Origin: CAIWHR01 sp963726765
Lineage (GTDB): Bacteria > Pseudomonadota > Gammaproteobacteria > Burkholderiales > Casimicrobiaceae
DNA length: 64,000 bases
Assembly: GCA_963726765.1 (NCBI GenBank)
Contig: CAVSDH010000015.1
Location: 1 to 64,000 of the forward strand
Reading direction: 5' to 3'
The notes below the pieces were generated by a model that had not been told where the DNA came from, ran no database searches, and saw only the letters and a list, made by a program, of their open reading frames with translations. How positions within the stretch are numbered: position 1 is the stretch's first letter; every line of letters starts with the position of its first letter. Below, piece by piece: positions 48,941 through 57,378 of this stretch. A program made the translations under genes and the position numbers.

Positions 48941-49046
48941 GGTAAGCACTCACTCCTTGTTGATATTCAATAATAATCAAACGCTTGCACTACCGTTCCT
49001 CAACGGATCCGGCGGCCGGTGCGAAGGCGCGGGAAACAACGCCTTG

Positions 49047-49073
49047 TTAGCACTCAACTTCAGCGAGTGCTAA
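49047..49073. promoter_or_regulatory. CIRCE operator (HrcA binding site) of groESL
   Basis: TTAGCACTC-N9-GAGTGCTAA, a perfect match to the CIRCE inverted repeat. It starts at the -10 box of the groESL promoter, where HrcA binding would block transcription. The hrcA gene itself is not in the window. Confidence 0.97.
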
Positions 49074-49101
49074 TAATAAGGTGTAAAGGTGTTGAAATCA
49101 A
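49073..49101 (-). promoter_or_regulatory. Sigma-70 promoter of groES-groL
   Basis: On the minus strand TTGATT, a 17-nt spacer, then TATTAT, directly followed by CIRCE. This is the usual layout of HrcA-controlled chaperonin promoters. Confidence 0.8.
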
Positions 49102-49378
49102 CCCTTTGGAGGGCCAATCTTTCCGGCTTCACCAGGCGGAAACGGCTTGACGTTGTGCAATGCGACATCGACGTCATGGCCGCAATCCGGCGCTGATTTG
49201 GTGCGGGAACAATCGGGTGTCGATCACTGCCGAAAGGTATCTCGACCCGATCAAAGCGCCTGTGCGCCACAATCAGACCAACCGTCCGCGTCAGCAATGC
49301 AACCGTTTGTAAGCCGGCATACCCGCAACGCGCGGACGGCGCTAACATCCATTCGTTACACGGTACCCAATCGGTGAA

Positions 49379-49951
49379 ATGTCCATGCTCCACCCTGCCC
49401 ACGTCGGCCATCTCCCGATCCTCCGCGCATTGATCCGCGACGGCGCGTCGCGCGGCAGCTTCGACCGCGAGCTCGCAACGGACTCGCGCGAGGCGGCTCT
49501 CTTCTTCTCCAATCTGCGGCAGGCGCTCAATTCAGGGTACTTCGTCGAAGAGGACCCTCGCACCGGCGACCTCACGACCGTTGCGGTGCCCGGATACGTT
49601 TACGTGCCCGACGGCGGCGGCGCCAACAAGGCGATCGGCTTTGGCCTCTTCAAGGCGATCGACATCGGGTTCGAGCTCTGGCTCACGGGTGTCGATTCGG
49701 AATGGCGCGGTCACGGTCACGGGCGGGCGATGCTGACCGCGCTGCTCGCCACACCTCCCGGCAAGCGCGCGTACATCGTGCGGGTTCACCGCTTCGGCTG
49801 CGACAGTCCGGCAATGGCGCATCTCCTCGCGTCGTTCGGCTACGTTCTCGTCCAGGAAACCCGGCACCACGCCGTCTATCTGCGAATTGACGCCCCGGCG
49901 GAACTCGGTCGCCGAATTCGCGACTGGGTGCCGAAGCAGACAGCCAGCTGA
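49379..49951 (+). CDS. GNAT-like N-acetyltransferase
   Basis: 190 aa. The acetyl-CoA loop is recognisable in VDSEWRGHGHGRAMLTALLATPPGKRAYIVRV (quoted in part), followed by AMAHLLASFGYVLVQETRHHAVYL. The N-terminal third (RDGASRGSFDRELATDS) is as in GNAT proteins found in betaproteobacterial chaperonin neighbourhoods. Start ATG 49379 (or ATG 49385). Acceptor unknown. Confidence 0.72.
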   Translation: MSMLHPAHVGHLPILRALIRDGASRGSFDRELATDSREAALFFSNLRQALNSGYFVEEDPRTGDLTTVAVPGYVYVPDGGGANKAIGFGLFKAIDIGFELWLTGVDSEWRGHGHGRAMLTALLATPPGKRAYIVRVHRFGCDSPAMAHLLASFGYVLVQETRHHAVYLRIDAPAELGRRIRDWVPKQTAS

Positions 49952-50056
49952 ACGCCGGACATACTCACATTCGGCGCGCATCGCAGCGGACGCGCGGAAG
50001 CAAGTGCAGATGGCGTGGAATAGCGAAGTGTTCACCCCGACTGCCACCGCTGCGCC

Positions 50057-50857
50057 ATGATGGACCCGTCCGCCGCCCCGTCCCTTCCACCCCCCGCTTC
50101 GACTGTGGGGACGATGGCTCCCCCGCCCGACGGCTGGGCCGTGCCTGCGGGACACGGTGTCCGCTGGTGGAAAAGCGCGTGGCAACTGTTCACGGCGGCG
50201 CCCGGTATATGGCTCATCGTCACGATCCTGTACATCGCGATCATGATGGGACTCTCGCTCATTCCACTCATCGGCCAGATCGCCGTCTCGCTGCTGCATC
50301 CCGTATTCCTGGGTGGAATCGTTCTCGGCTGCCGCGAGCAGGATCGGGCTGGCGCGCTTTCGGTGCAGCACCTCTTTGCCGGTTTCAACGAAAAGCTTGG
50401 CCCGCTCGTCGTCGTCGCGCTGCTCTATTTCGCCGGCTGGGTGATCATCGGTCTCGCGACCGTCGTCCTCCTGATAGCAGTGCTCGGCGGCGGCGCCTTC
50501 GCGGCGCTGCTCTCCGGCGATGCGACGCAGGCCGGAATCGCAGTGCTGGCCTCGATGGGGCTGTCGGCGATTCTGGCGTTGCTCGTAGGCTCGCTCTTCG
50601 CGATCCCGTTGCTGATGGCATTCTGGTTCGCGCCCGCGCTGGTCGTTCTGCGCGGTGACGAGCCGTGGCCAGCGATGACCGCGAGCTTCCGGGCGTGCCT
50701 GCGCAACGTCCCGCCGTTCCTGGTCTACGGGTTGCTCGGCCTCGCGTTCGTCATCGTCGCGTGCATTCCGCTTTTCCTCGGATTGCTGGTCCTGATTCCC
50801 GTGGGAATCGCGACCGTCTATACGAGCTACAAGGATATCTTCGGCGCGCCGGCCTAG
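50057..50857 (+). CDS. BPSS1780-family membrane protein (copy 1)
   Basis: 266 aa, a proline-rich N-terminus, then about six hydrophobic helices. Family hallmarks: RWWKSAWQLFTAAPGIWL, HPVFLGGIVLGCREQ, HLFAGFNEKLGPL, FWFAPALVVLRGDEPWPAM and VYTSYKDIFG at the C-terminus. Function unknown. A second, shorter copy is at 55.9 kb. Confidence 0.85.
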   Translation: MMDPSAAPSLPPPASTVGTMAPPPDGWAVPAGHGVRWWKSAWQLFTAAPGIWLIVTILYIAIMMGLSLIPLIGQIAVSLLHPVFLGGIVLGCREQDRAGALSVQHLFAGFNEKLGPLVVVALLYFAGWVIIGLATVVLLIAVLGGGAFAALLSGDATQAGIAVLASMGLSAILALLVGSLFAIPLLMAFWFAPALVVLRGDEPWPAMTASFRACLRNVPPFLVYGLLGLAFVIVACIPLFLGLLVLIPVGIATVYTSYKDIFGAPA

Positions 50858-50929
50858 GCGGATCCGCGCTCGCGGCGCGATCTCCGCGTGGTCAGCCGAA
50901 GCATCGGCCCGGTATCGGACCGGGATTCG

Positions 50930-53703
50930 TCAATGCGCCCGTTCCCAGTTGGGGCCGATGCCGACGTCGACGACCAGCGGCACCGAAAGCGTCGCCACAT
51001 CGGTCATCTTCGACGGCAGCTCCTCGCTTGACGCGCGCGAGCTCGCTCTCCGGCACTTCGAGGACAAGCTCGTCGTGGACCTGCAACACGAGCTTCGCCG
51101 CGAGCCCGGCGCCGTCCAGCCAGTCCTGAACCGCGATCATCGCGAGCTTCACGAGATCCGCCGCCGTTCCCTGCATCGGCGCATTGATCGCGGCCCGCTC
51201 CGCACCCGCACGACGAGGTCCGCCTGCCGCCTTGATATCAGGCAGCCACAGCCGCCGCCCGAACACCGTCTCGACATAGCCGTGCTCGCGCGCGAATTCA
51301 CGCGTGGCCTGCATGTATTCGGCGACGCCAGGATATCGCTGAAAATACTTGTCGATGAACTGCTGCGCGGCGCCGCGCTCTATCCCCAACTGCTGCGCGA
51401 GCCCGAATGCACCCATTCCGTAGATGAGCCCGAAGTTCACCGCCTTGATGTAGCGGCGCTGGTCGGAGGTGACCTCCGAAAGCGGAACTGCGAAGATTTC
51501 CGCCGCAGTGGCACGGTGGATGTCGGCGCCTTCCCTGAACGCCTTCACAAGGGCGGCGTCGCCGGAAAGATGCGCCATGATCCGCAGCTCGATCTGCGAA
51601 TAGTCGGCCGAAAGCACGACGTGCCCGGGCGGCGCAATGAAGGCTTCGCGGATCCGCCGGCCCTCGGCGGTGCGCACAGGAATGTTCTGCAGGTTCGGGT
51701 CGCTCGACGCAAGCCGTCCGGTCACCGCGGTCGCCTGGCTGAACGTCGTGTGCACACGCCCCGTGCGCGAGTTGACCATCTGCGGCAGCTTGTCCGTGTA
51801 GGTCGACTTCAGTTTCGACAGCGCGCGATGCTCGAGCAGGACCTTGGGCAGCGGATAGTCGGCGGCGAGCTCGGTCAGCACTTCCTCGTCGGTCGAGGGT
51901 TGACCGGTCGCGGTCTTCCGCAGCGTCGGAAGCTTCATCTTCTGGAACAGGATCTCGCCCAACTGCTTGGGCGACGCGAGATTGAACGGCTGGCCCGCCA
52001 GCTGAAACGCCTGCTGCTCGAGCGCCATCACCTTTTCGCCCAGCTCGCGGCTCTGCGCAGCGAGCAGCGCGGCGTCGATCATCACGCCCTCGCGCTCCAT
52101 CCGGAACAGGATTTCGCGCACCGGTATCTCGATCCCGGCGTAGACATGGTCGAGCTTCGGCTGCGCGACGATCTGCGGATGCAGATGACGATGCAGCTGC
52201 AGCGTGATGTCGGCATCCTCCGCCGAATAGGCGGTGGCCTCCTCGAGCGCAACCTGGTCGAAGCCGATCTGCTTCGCGCCCTTGCCGGCCACGTCGGCGT
52301 AACTGATCGTCTTCACGCCGAGATGACGCCACGCGAGATTGTCCATGTCGTGCGGCCTGTGCGCCTCCAGCACGTAAGACTCGAGGAGCGTGTCGTGCGC
52401 GACGCCGGCCAGTGCGACGCCATGGTTGGCGAGCACGTGCTCGTCGTACTTGAGGTTCTGTCCGAGCTTCCGTTTCGCGGGGTCGCCGAGCCACGGCGCG
52501 AGCCGCGCGAGGACAACGTCGAGCGGCAGTTGTTCGGGCGCCCCCGCATAGCGATGCGCGAGCGGAAGGTAGCACGCATGGCCGGGCTCGATCGCGAACG
52601 AGAGCCCGACGATCTTCGCCGCCATCGGATCGAGGCTCGTCGTTTCGGTATCGAGACAGACGAGCTCCGCCCTCTCGATCGCTTCCATCCACCGCTCGAA
52701 CGTCGCGACGTCGAGCACGGTTTCGTAATGCCGCGCCACCGGCGGCGGTGCGTCGACGGCGCGCCCGACGTCGGGCGTCTGCGCGTCGTCGAATCGCCGC
52801 GTGTCCTGCCGCGACGCGCGATCCGCTATCACCGCGCCGGCATCCTTGCCGGCGTCGCCGCCTTCGATGTCGCGCAGCCAGCTCTTGAACTCGAAGCGAC
52901 CATAGAGCGACTTCAGCAAATCGTTCGCAGGGCCCCCGGGCACCAGGTCCGAGGGCGCGACCGGCAGCGCGCAATCGGTCTTCACGGTCAGGAGCTTGCG
53001 GCCCGTCGGAAGCCAGGAGAGCGTCGCGCGCAGATTCTCGCCGACCACGCCGGCGATATCACCTGCATGCGCGACGATCGCGTCAAGGGTGCCATACTCG
53101 CTCAGCCACTTGGCGGCCGTCTTCGGGCCGACCTTGGGGACACCCGGGACGTTGTCGACGGCATCGCCGGTGAGTGCGAGGAAATCCAGCACCTGATCGG
53201 CGCGCACGCCGAACTTGTTCACGACGCCCGGCTCGTCCAGCTTTTCGTTGCTCATCGTGTTGACGAGCGTGATCCCGGGCCGCACAAGCTGCGCGAGGTC
53301 CTTGTCGGACGTCGAGACGACGCAGTCGATGCCCGCAGCCGGCTGCCTGCGTCGCCAGCGTGCCGATCACGTCGTCCGCCTCTACGCCATCGATCATCAG
53401 CAGCGGCCAGCCGTGCGCTCGCACGAGCTCGTGCAGCGGTTCGATCTGCCGCACGAGGTCGTCCGGCATCGGCGGCCGGTTCGCCTTGTATTCCGGATAC
53501 CAGTCGTCGCGGAACGTCTTTCCCGGCGCGTCGAAAACGACTGCGAAGTAGTCGGGTTTCTCGTCTTCGGCTATTCTGCGGAGCATGGACACGACGCCGC
53601 GGAGCGCGCCCGTCGGTTCGCCACGCGACGTCCGCAGGTCGGGCAGCGCATGGAACGCCCGATAGAGATACGACGAACCATCCACCAGAACGAGTCGAGG
53701 CAT
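50930..53703 (-). CDS. polA: DNA polymerase I; two frameshifts
   Basis: Repair and Okazaki-fragment polymerase. The N-terminal 5' nuclease (LVDGSSYLYRAFHALPDL, IDGVEADDVIGTLATQ), the 3'-5' exonuclease domain with CLDTETTSLDPM, and the polymerase domain (SADYSQIELRIMAHLSGD, RRYIKAVNFGLIYGMG, LQVHDELVLEVPE) are all present. One extra base near 53336 breaks the N-terminal frame; another near 51026 alters the last 35 residues. With it removed the protein ends VGIGPNWERAH at 50930, the usual PolA end. About 924 aa repaired. Its start codon overlaps that of the divergent LOG gene (CATG). Confidence 0.93.
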
Positions 53704-54427
53704 GGCACAGACCAGCAAGATCCCGGAACTCATCGATCCGCAGGCGATGTACACGACCAACGGGCAGGAGGCCTGGCGGGTGCTGGGGATTATGGCAGAG
53801 TTCGCCGGCGCGACCGAGCGGCTGCGCGGTCTGCGGCCCGCTGTCTCGATGTTCGGCAGCGCGCGCATCAAGGCCGGCCACCCGTACTACGAGAAGACGG
53901 AGAAGATCGCGAGACTCCTTTCCGACGCGGGATTCTCGGTGATCTCCGGCGGTGGTCCCGGCCTCATGGAAGCCGCCAATCGAGGGGCCTTCGCCGGCAA
54001 GTCACCGGCCATCGGCCTCAACATCCTGCTGCCGCACGAAAAGGGCGGCAATGCGTACCAGGACGTCAGCTTCGATTTCCGATATTTCTTCGCACGCAAG
54101 ATGATGTTTGTCCGCTGGGCGTCCGCTTACGTCGTACTGCCCGGCGGATTCGGCACGCTGGACGAGCTGTCCGAGTGCCTTACGCTGGTGCAAACCGGAA
54201 AGAGCCGCAAGATACCGATCATTCTCGTCGGGCGCGCTTTCTGGCAGGGGCTCGTCGACTGGATCGGGAAAACGCTGGTGGGCGAGCAGATGATCAGCGA
54301 ACGCGATCTCGCGCTGATGCAGATCATCGACGAGCCCGCCGAAATCGTCGAGGCCATTTTCAGCTTTTACGAAAATCGCGGATTCCACCCGACCCACGAG
54401 GAACGCGAGAAGATGCTGAATCTGTGA
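53702..54427 (+). CDS. LOG-family (TIGR00730) Rossmann-fold protein
   Basis: 241 aa. Family motifs SGGGPGLMEAANRGA and PGGFGTLDELSE, the PGGxGTxxE catalytic segment of cytokinin riboside monophosphate phosphoribohydrolases, are intact. Bacterial members probably act on nucleoside 5'-monophosphates. ATG 53702 shares the CATG with the start of polA on the other strand, so the two 5' ends abut with no spacer. Upstream promoter signals must lie inside polA. Confidence 0.9.
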   Translation: MAQTSKIPELIDPQAMYTTNGQEAWRVLGIMAEFAGATERLRGLRPAVSMFGSARIKAGHPYYEKTEKIARLLSDAGFSVISGGGPGLMEAANRGAFAGKSPAIGLNILLPHEKGGNAYQDVSFDFRYFFARKMMFVRWASAYVVLPGGFGTLDELSECLTLVQTGKSRKIPIILVGRAFWQGLVDWIGKTLVGEQMISERDLALMQIIDEPAEIVEAIFSFYENRGFHPTHEEREKMLNL

Positions 54428-54454
54428 CGTCGCAACCGTCGCCTGTGCACGCTC

Positions 54455-54463
54455 TGCTAGAAT
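54455..54463 (+). promoter_or_regulatory. Extended -10 promoter of the DUF2782-thrB genes
   Basis: TGCTAGAAT lies 22 nt before the DUF2782 start, identical to the argC element at 12884. Confidence 0.5.
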
Positions 54464-54484
54464 AGGCGCATTGAAAGTTCGCGC

Positions 54485-54841
54485 ATGAATCGCCGACGCC
54501 GCACTCTCGCCATTGCCGCCGCCTGCGCATTGCTGCTCGCAGCCGGCGCGGCACGCGCGGCCGACCCTGGCGCGCCGGTCGCACTCGAGCCGCTGCCCGA
54601 AATTCCGCCACCGCCGAACCTCGAAGACACCGAACTCGCGCCCCAGGTCACGATCACGCAGAAGGAACGCGAGACGGTCGAGGAAGCCCGCGTCAACGGG
54701 ATACTCCTCTGGATAAGGGTCACGCCGCGCCATGGTCGCCCGTATTACCTGATCCCGACCGGCGGCGGCAATACGTTCATACGCCGCGACAGCCTCGACA
54801 CCGCGCTCAAGGTGCCGATGTGGGTGCTGCTTTCGTGGTGA
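54485..54841 (+). CDS. DUF2782 exported protein
   Basis: 118 aa. A signal peptide (RRRTLAIAAACALLLAAGAARA) precedes a proline-rich linker and the DUF2782 domain (APQVTITQKERETVEEARVNGILLWIRVTP, PYYLIPTGG). It lies between polA/LOG and thrB, the family's usual place. Function unknown. Confidence 0.9.
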   Translation: MNRRRRTLAIAAACALLLAAGAARAADPGAPVALEPLPEIPPPPNLEDTELAPQVTITQKERETVEEARVNGILLWIRVTPRHGRPYYLIPTGGGNTFIRRDSLDTALKVPMWVLLSW

Positions 54842-54904
54842 AATAGACTTCCGTCTGCGCACGCTCTTCGATGCCGGCGCGCCCCTCGTGCGCCGCGATT
54901 CCCG

Positions 54905-55891
54905 ATGTCGGTCTACACCCTAGTGTCGCCGGAAGAACTCGAGGCATGGCTCGCCCGCTACACGGTCGGCCGGCTGCAGGAGCTTGCCCCCATCGCCCAA
55001 GGCATCGAGAACACCAACTATTTCGTGACCACGGCCAACGGCCGTTTCGTCCTGACGCTCTACGAGCGCCTTCCCGCCGAGGAATTGCCTTTCTACCTCA
55101 ACCTGATGGCGCATCTCGCGCGTGCCGGTGTCGAATGTCCCGCCCCGGTGCCCGACCGCACCGGCGCGTATTTCAGCCTCCTCAACGGCAGGCCCGCTGC
55201 TCTCGTCACCCGCGTCGAAGGTACTCCGATTGACACACCGGACGTCGCGCACTGCGCGGCCGTCGGCGCGGCGCTCGGCCGCCTGCACGTCGCCTCCGCG
55301 ACGTACCGGGCGCGCCTCACGAACCGTCGCGGGCCCGGCTGGTGGCGGCAGGCGGCGCGGTCCGTGCGGCCGTTTCTCGACGCCGACCAGAATGCCCTGG
55401 TCGCCGCGGAACTCAAGTTCCAGACTGGATTCGGCAAGTTCAAGCTGCCGCGCGGTGCGATTCATGGTGATCTCTTCTGCGACAACGTTCTGTTCGTGGG
55501 TAATGCGGTATCAGGCATCATCGATTTCGGATTCGCCGCGACCGACCTGCTGGCCTACGATCTCGCAATCACCGTCAACGACTGGTGCATCGTCCGCGAG
55601 GGCGATGGTCGCGGCGCGCTCGTCCCCGACCTGGTCGATGCCCTCGCCGGCGCCTATCACGGCGCGCGACCGCTGACCGTCGACGAGCGTGGGCAGTGGC
55701 CGGCCCTGCTTCGCGCTGCCGCCCTGCGCTTCTGGCTGTCGCGGCTCTACGACCTCCACCTGCCGCGTCCCGGCGAGCTCGTGCATGCGCATGACCCCGC
55801 ACATTTCGAGCGCATTCTTCGCGCGCGCGCGGCGGAGCCGCTTCGACTGTCGGACGCCGCGCTCGCGGCGACGCCCCGCATGACCGCGTGA
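54905..55891 (+). CDS. thrB: Homoserine kinase (ThrB type II, APH-like)
   Basis: Phosphorylates homoserine for threonine synthesis. 328 aa, aminoglycoside-phosphotransferase fold. SVYTLVSPEELEAWLARYTVG at the start, GIENTNYFV, and the catalytic-loop motif AIHGDLFCDNVLF followed by IIDFGFAATD. The stop TGA overlaps the next start (TGATG). Confidence 0.94.
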   Translation: MSVYTLVSPEELEAWLARYTVGRLQELAPIAQGIENTNYFVTTANGRFVLTLYERLPAEELPFYLNLMAHLARAGVECPAPVPDRTGAYFSLLNGRPAALVTRVEGTPIDTPDVAHCAAVGAALGRLHVASATYRARLTNRRGPGWWRQAARSVRPFLDADQNALVAAELKFQTGFGKFKLPRGAIHGDLFCDNVLFVGNAVSGIIDFGFAATDLLAYDLAITVNDWCIVREGDGRGALVPDLVDALAGAYHGARPLTVDERGQWPALLRAAALRFWLSRLYDLHLPRPGELVHAHDPAHFERILRARAAEPLRLSDAALAATPRMTA

Positions 55892-56731
55892 TGGCGACCG
55901 AACCCGTCCTGGCCGAGATTCCCTACGTGCAGCGGAGCGCCGCGCACGGCGCCCTCTGGCTGCGGCAGGCCTTCGCCATGCTGTGGAAATATCGGGTGCG
56001 CTGGCTTCTGATGTTGCTCGTCTATTACGTCCTGATCCTGGCGGTCGACATCGTGCCTTATCTCGGCCCGTTCGTCGCGCCGATGCTGAAGCCGGTATTC
56101 GCCGTAGGCTTTCTCGCCGCGGCGTGGTCGCAGGAGCGAGGTGAGCCGCCGGCGATCCGGCATCTGTTCGCCGGCTTTCGCGCCAATCTCGGCGCCCTGC
56201 TCCTGCTCGGTGTTGCGTTCGTCGTCGGCATGACGGGAGCGGTCGTCGCAACCTGGCTCATCGACGGCGGCAAGCTCCTGGACGTCATGTCCGGCGCCGT
56301 GCGGGTCGATGAGACATTTCTCGCGAGCACCGACGTCCAGATGGCGATGGTCTTCGGTGCGCTTTGCGCGTTGCCGGTCCTGCTCGCGCTATGGTTCGCG
56401 CCGGCGCTCGTCGTGTTCCAGGACTGCAACGCGGTCAACGCGCTCGCAACCAGCCTGCGCGCAGGCATGGCGAACTGGCGTCCGATAGTGGTCTACGCGC
56501 TGTTGCTTTTCTTCTACGGTGGCGTGCTTCCCGGGATTCGTCGCCGCGATCATCTCGGCGCTGGTGCCGAGGGATGCCGCGTACACGGTCGTGGTGATGG
56601 CGCTGCTGCCCTATCTCGCATTGCTGGTGGCGACGCTGCACATATCCGATTATGTGAGCTACCGCGACGTTTTCCATCCGGACGAGCGGCCGGAACCTCT
56701 CGCCGCGCCGGACTCCGACACGGCGACCTGA
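55891..56731 (+). CDS. BPSS1780-family membrane protein (copy 2); one frameshift
   Basis: Paralogue of the gene at 50 kb: ALWLRQAFAMLWKYRVRWLLMLLVYY, HLFAGFRANLGALLLLG, LWFAPALVVFQDCNAVNAL. One extra base near 56530 breaks the frame; it resumes as PGFVAAIISALVPRDAAYTVVVMALLPYLALLVATLHISDYVSYRDVF to 56731. Repaired length about 280 aa. ATG 55891 overlaps the thrB stop. Function unknown. Confidence 0.8.
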
Positions 56732-56871
56732 TGCCCCCGCAATCGGGGGCTGGCGGTACCGTGGGCTTGTCCTCTACCATTGCCACGGTGTCGCCTCCGG
56801 ATGCCGCGCCAACGCCGCGCGGCCAGGAGTTTCCGGCGTCACCGGGCTCGATTCGGCCCGAAAGGAGGACG

Positions 56872-57354
56872 ATGCAGGATGATGGCAAGCGTCGCGGAGT
56901 GGGGATGACCGGAGCGCTCTCGGTCGTTTTGCTCCTGGCCGTGGTCGCGGCGCTGGTTTGGGGGAGCGACCGGATCACGCTTCAGGGCGAGCGGACGATC
57001 TATACGGTCCAGTGCGAACGCGGAACGTGGGAGGGCAACACGTGCAGCGGCAAGCTTGTCCCGGACAAGCGTTACGCGTTCCGCGCAAGCAAGGCACGGC
57101 GCGAAGTGCTCTACTGGATGCGCGGCTCCGACGCGCCGTCGGGCATGTACCGCGATTGCACGGTCGTCGACCGCGACAACTGGACGTGCAAGGCACCGGC
57201 AGCCGGGACGCCCGCGACCATCGCATTCGAAATGGCGAAGGGCCGACCGGCGCGCGCCGAAGGCGGCCTGGTGCTGCCGTTCCATTCGGTCCCGAAGTGG
57301 AAGTGGTGGCTGATGGATGCCGGCATCGGCGTGTTTACCGAAGCCGGCGACTGA
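56872..57354 (+). CDS. Hypothetical single-pass membrane protein, 160 aa
   Basis: An N-terminal helix (ALSVVLLLAVVAALVW) anchors a periplasmic part with four cysteines (VQCERGTWEGNTCSGK, CTVVDRDNWTC) that could form disulfides. A very strong AAAGGAGG ribosome site precedes ATG 56872. No family recognised. It follows the BPSS1780 copy and converges with uvrD. Confidence 0.78.
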   Translation: MQDDGKRRGVGMTGALSVVLLLAVVAALVWGSDRITLQGERTIYTVQCERGTWEGNTCSGKLVPDKRYAFRASKARREVLYWMRGSDAPSGMYRDCTVVDRDNWTCKAPAAGTPATIAFEMAKGRPARAEGGLVLPFHSVPKWKWWLMDAGIGVFTEAGD

Positions 57355-57378
57355 AGGCTCGAAGGGCCACCGCTGACG

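Larger units (their letters stand above)
48941..49378. other. 438-bp regulatory gap upstream of groES and the GNAT gene
   Basis: Lower GC than its surroundings. It holds the CIRCE operator and groESL promoter on the minus strand; the right half has no recognisable gene and should carry the promoter of the plus-strand acetyltransferase gene. Confidence 0.6.

Noticed and set aside
50949..53942. 997-aa plus-strand open frame opposite polA
   Set aside because: Antisense to a recognised polymerase; composition is typical of a shadow frame.
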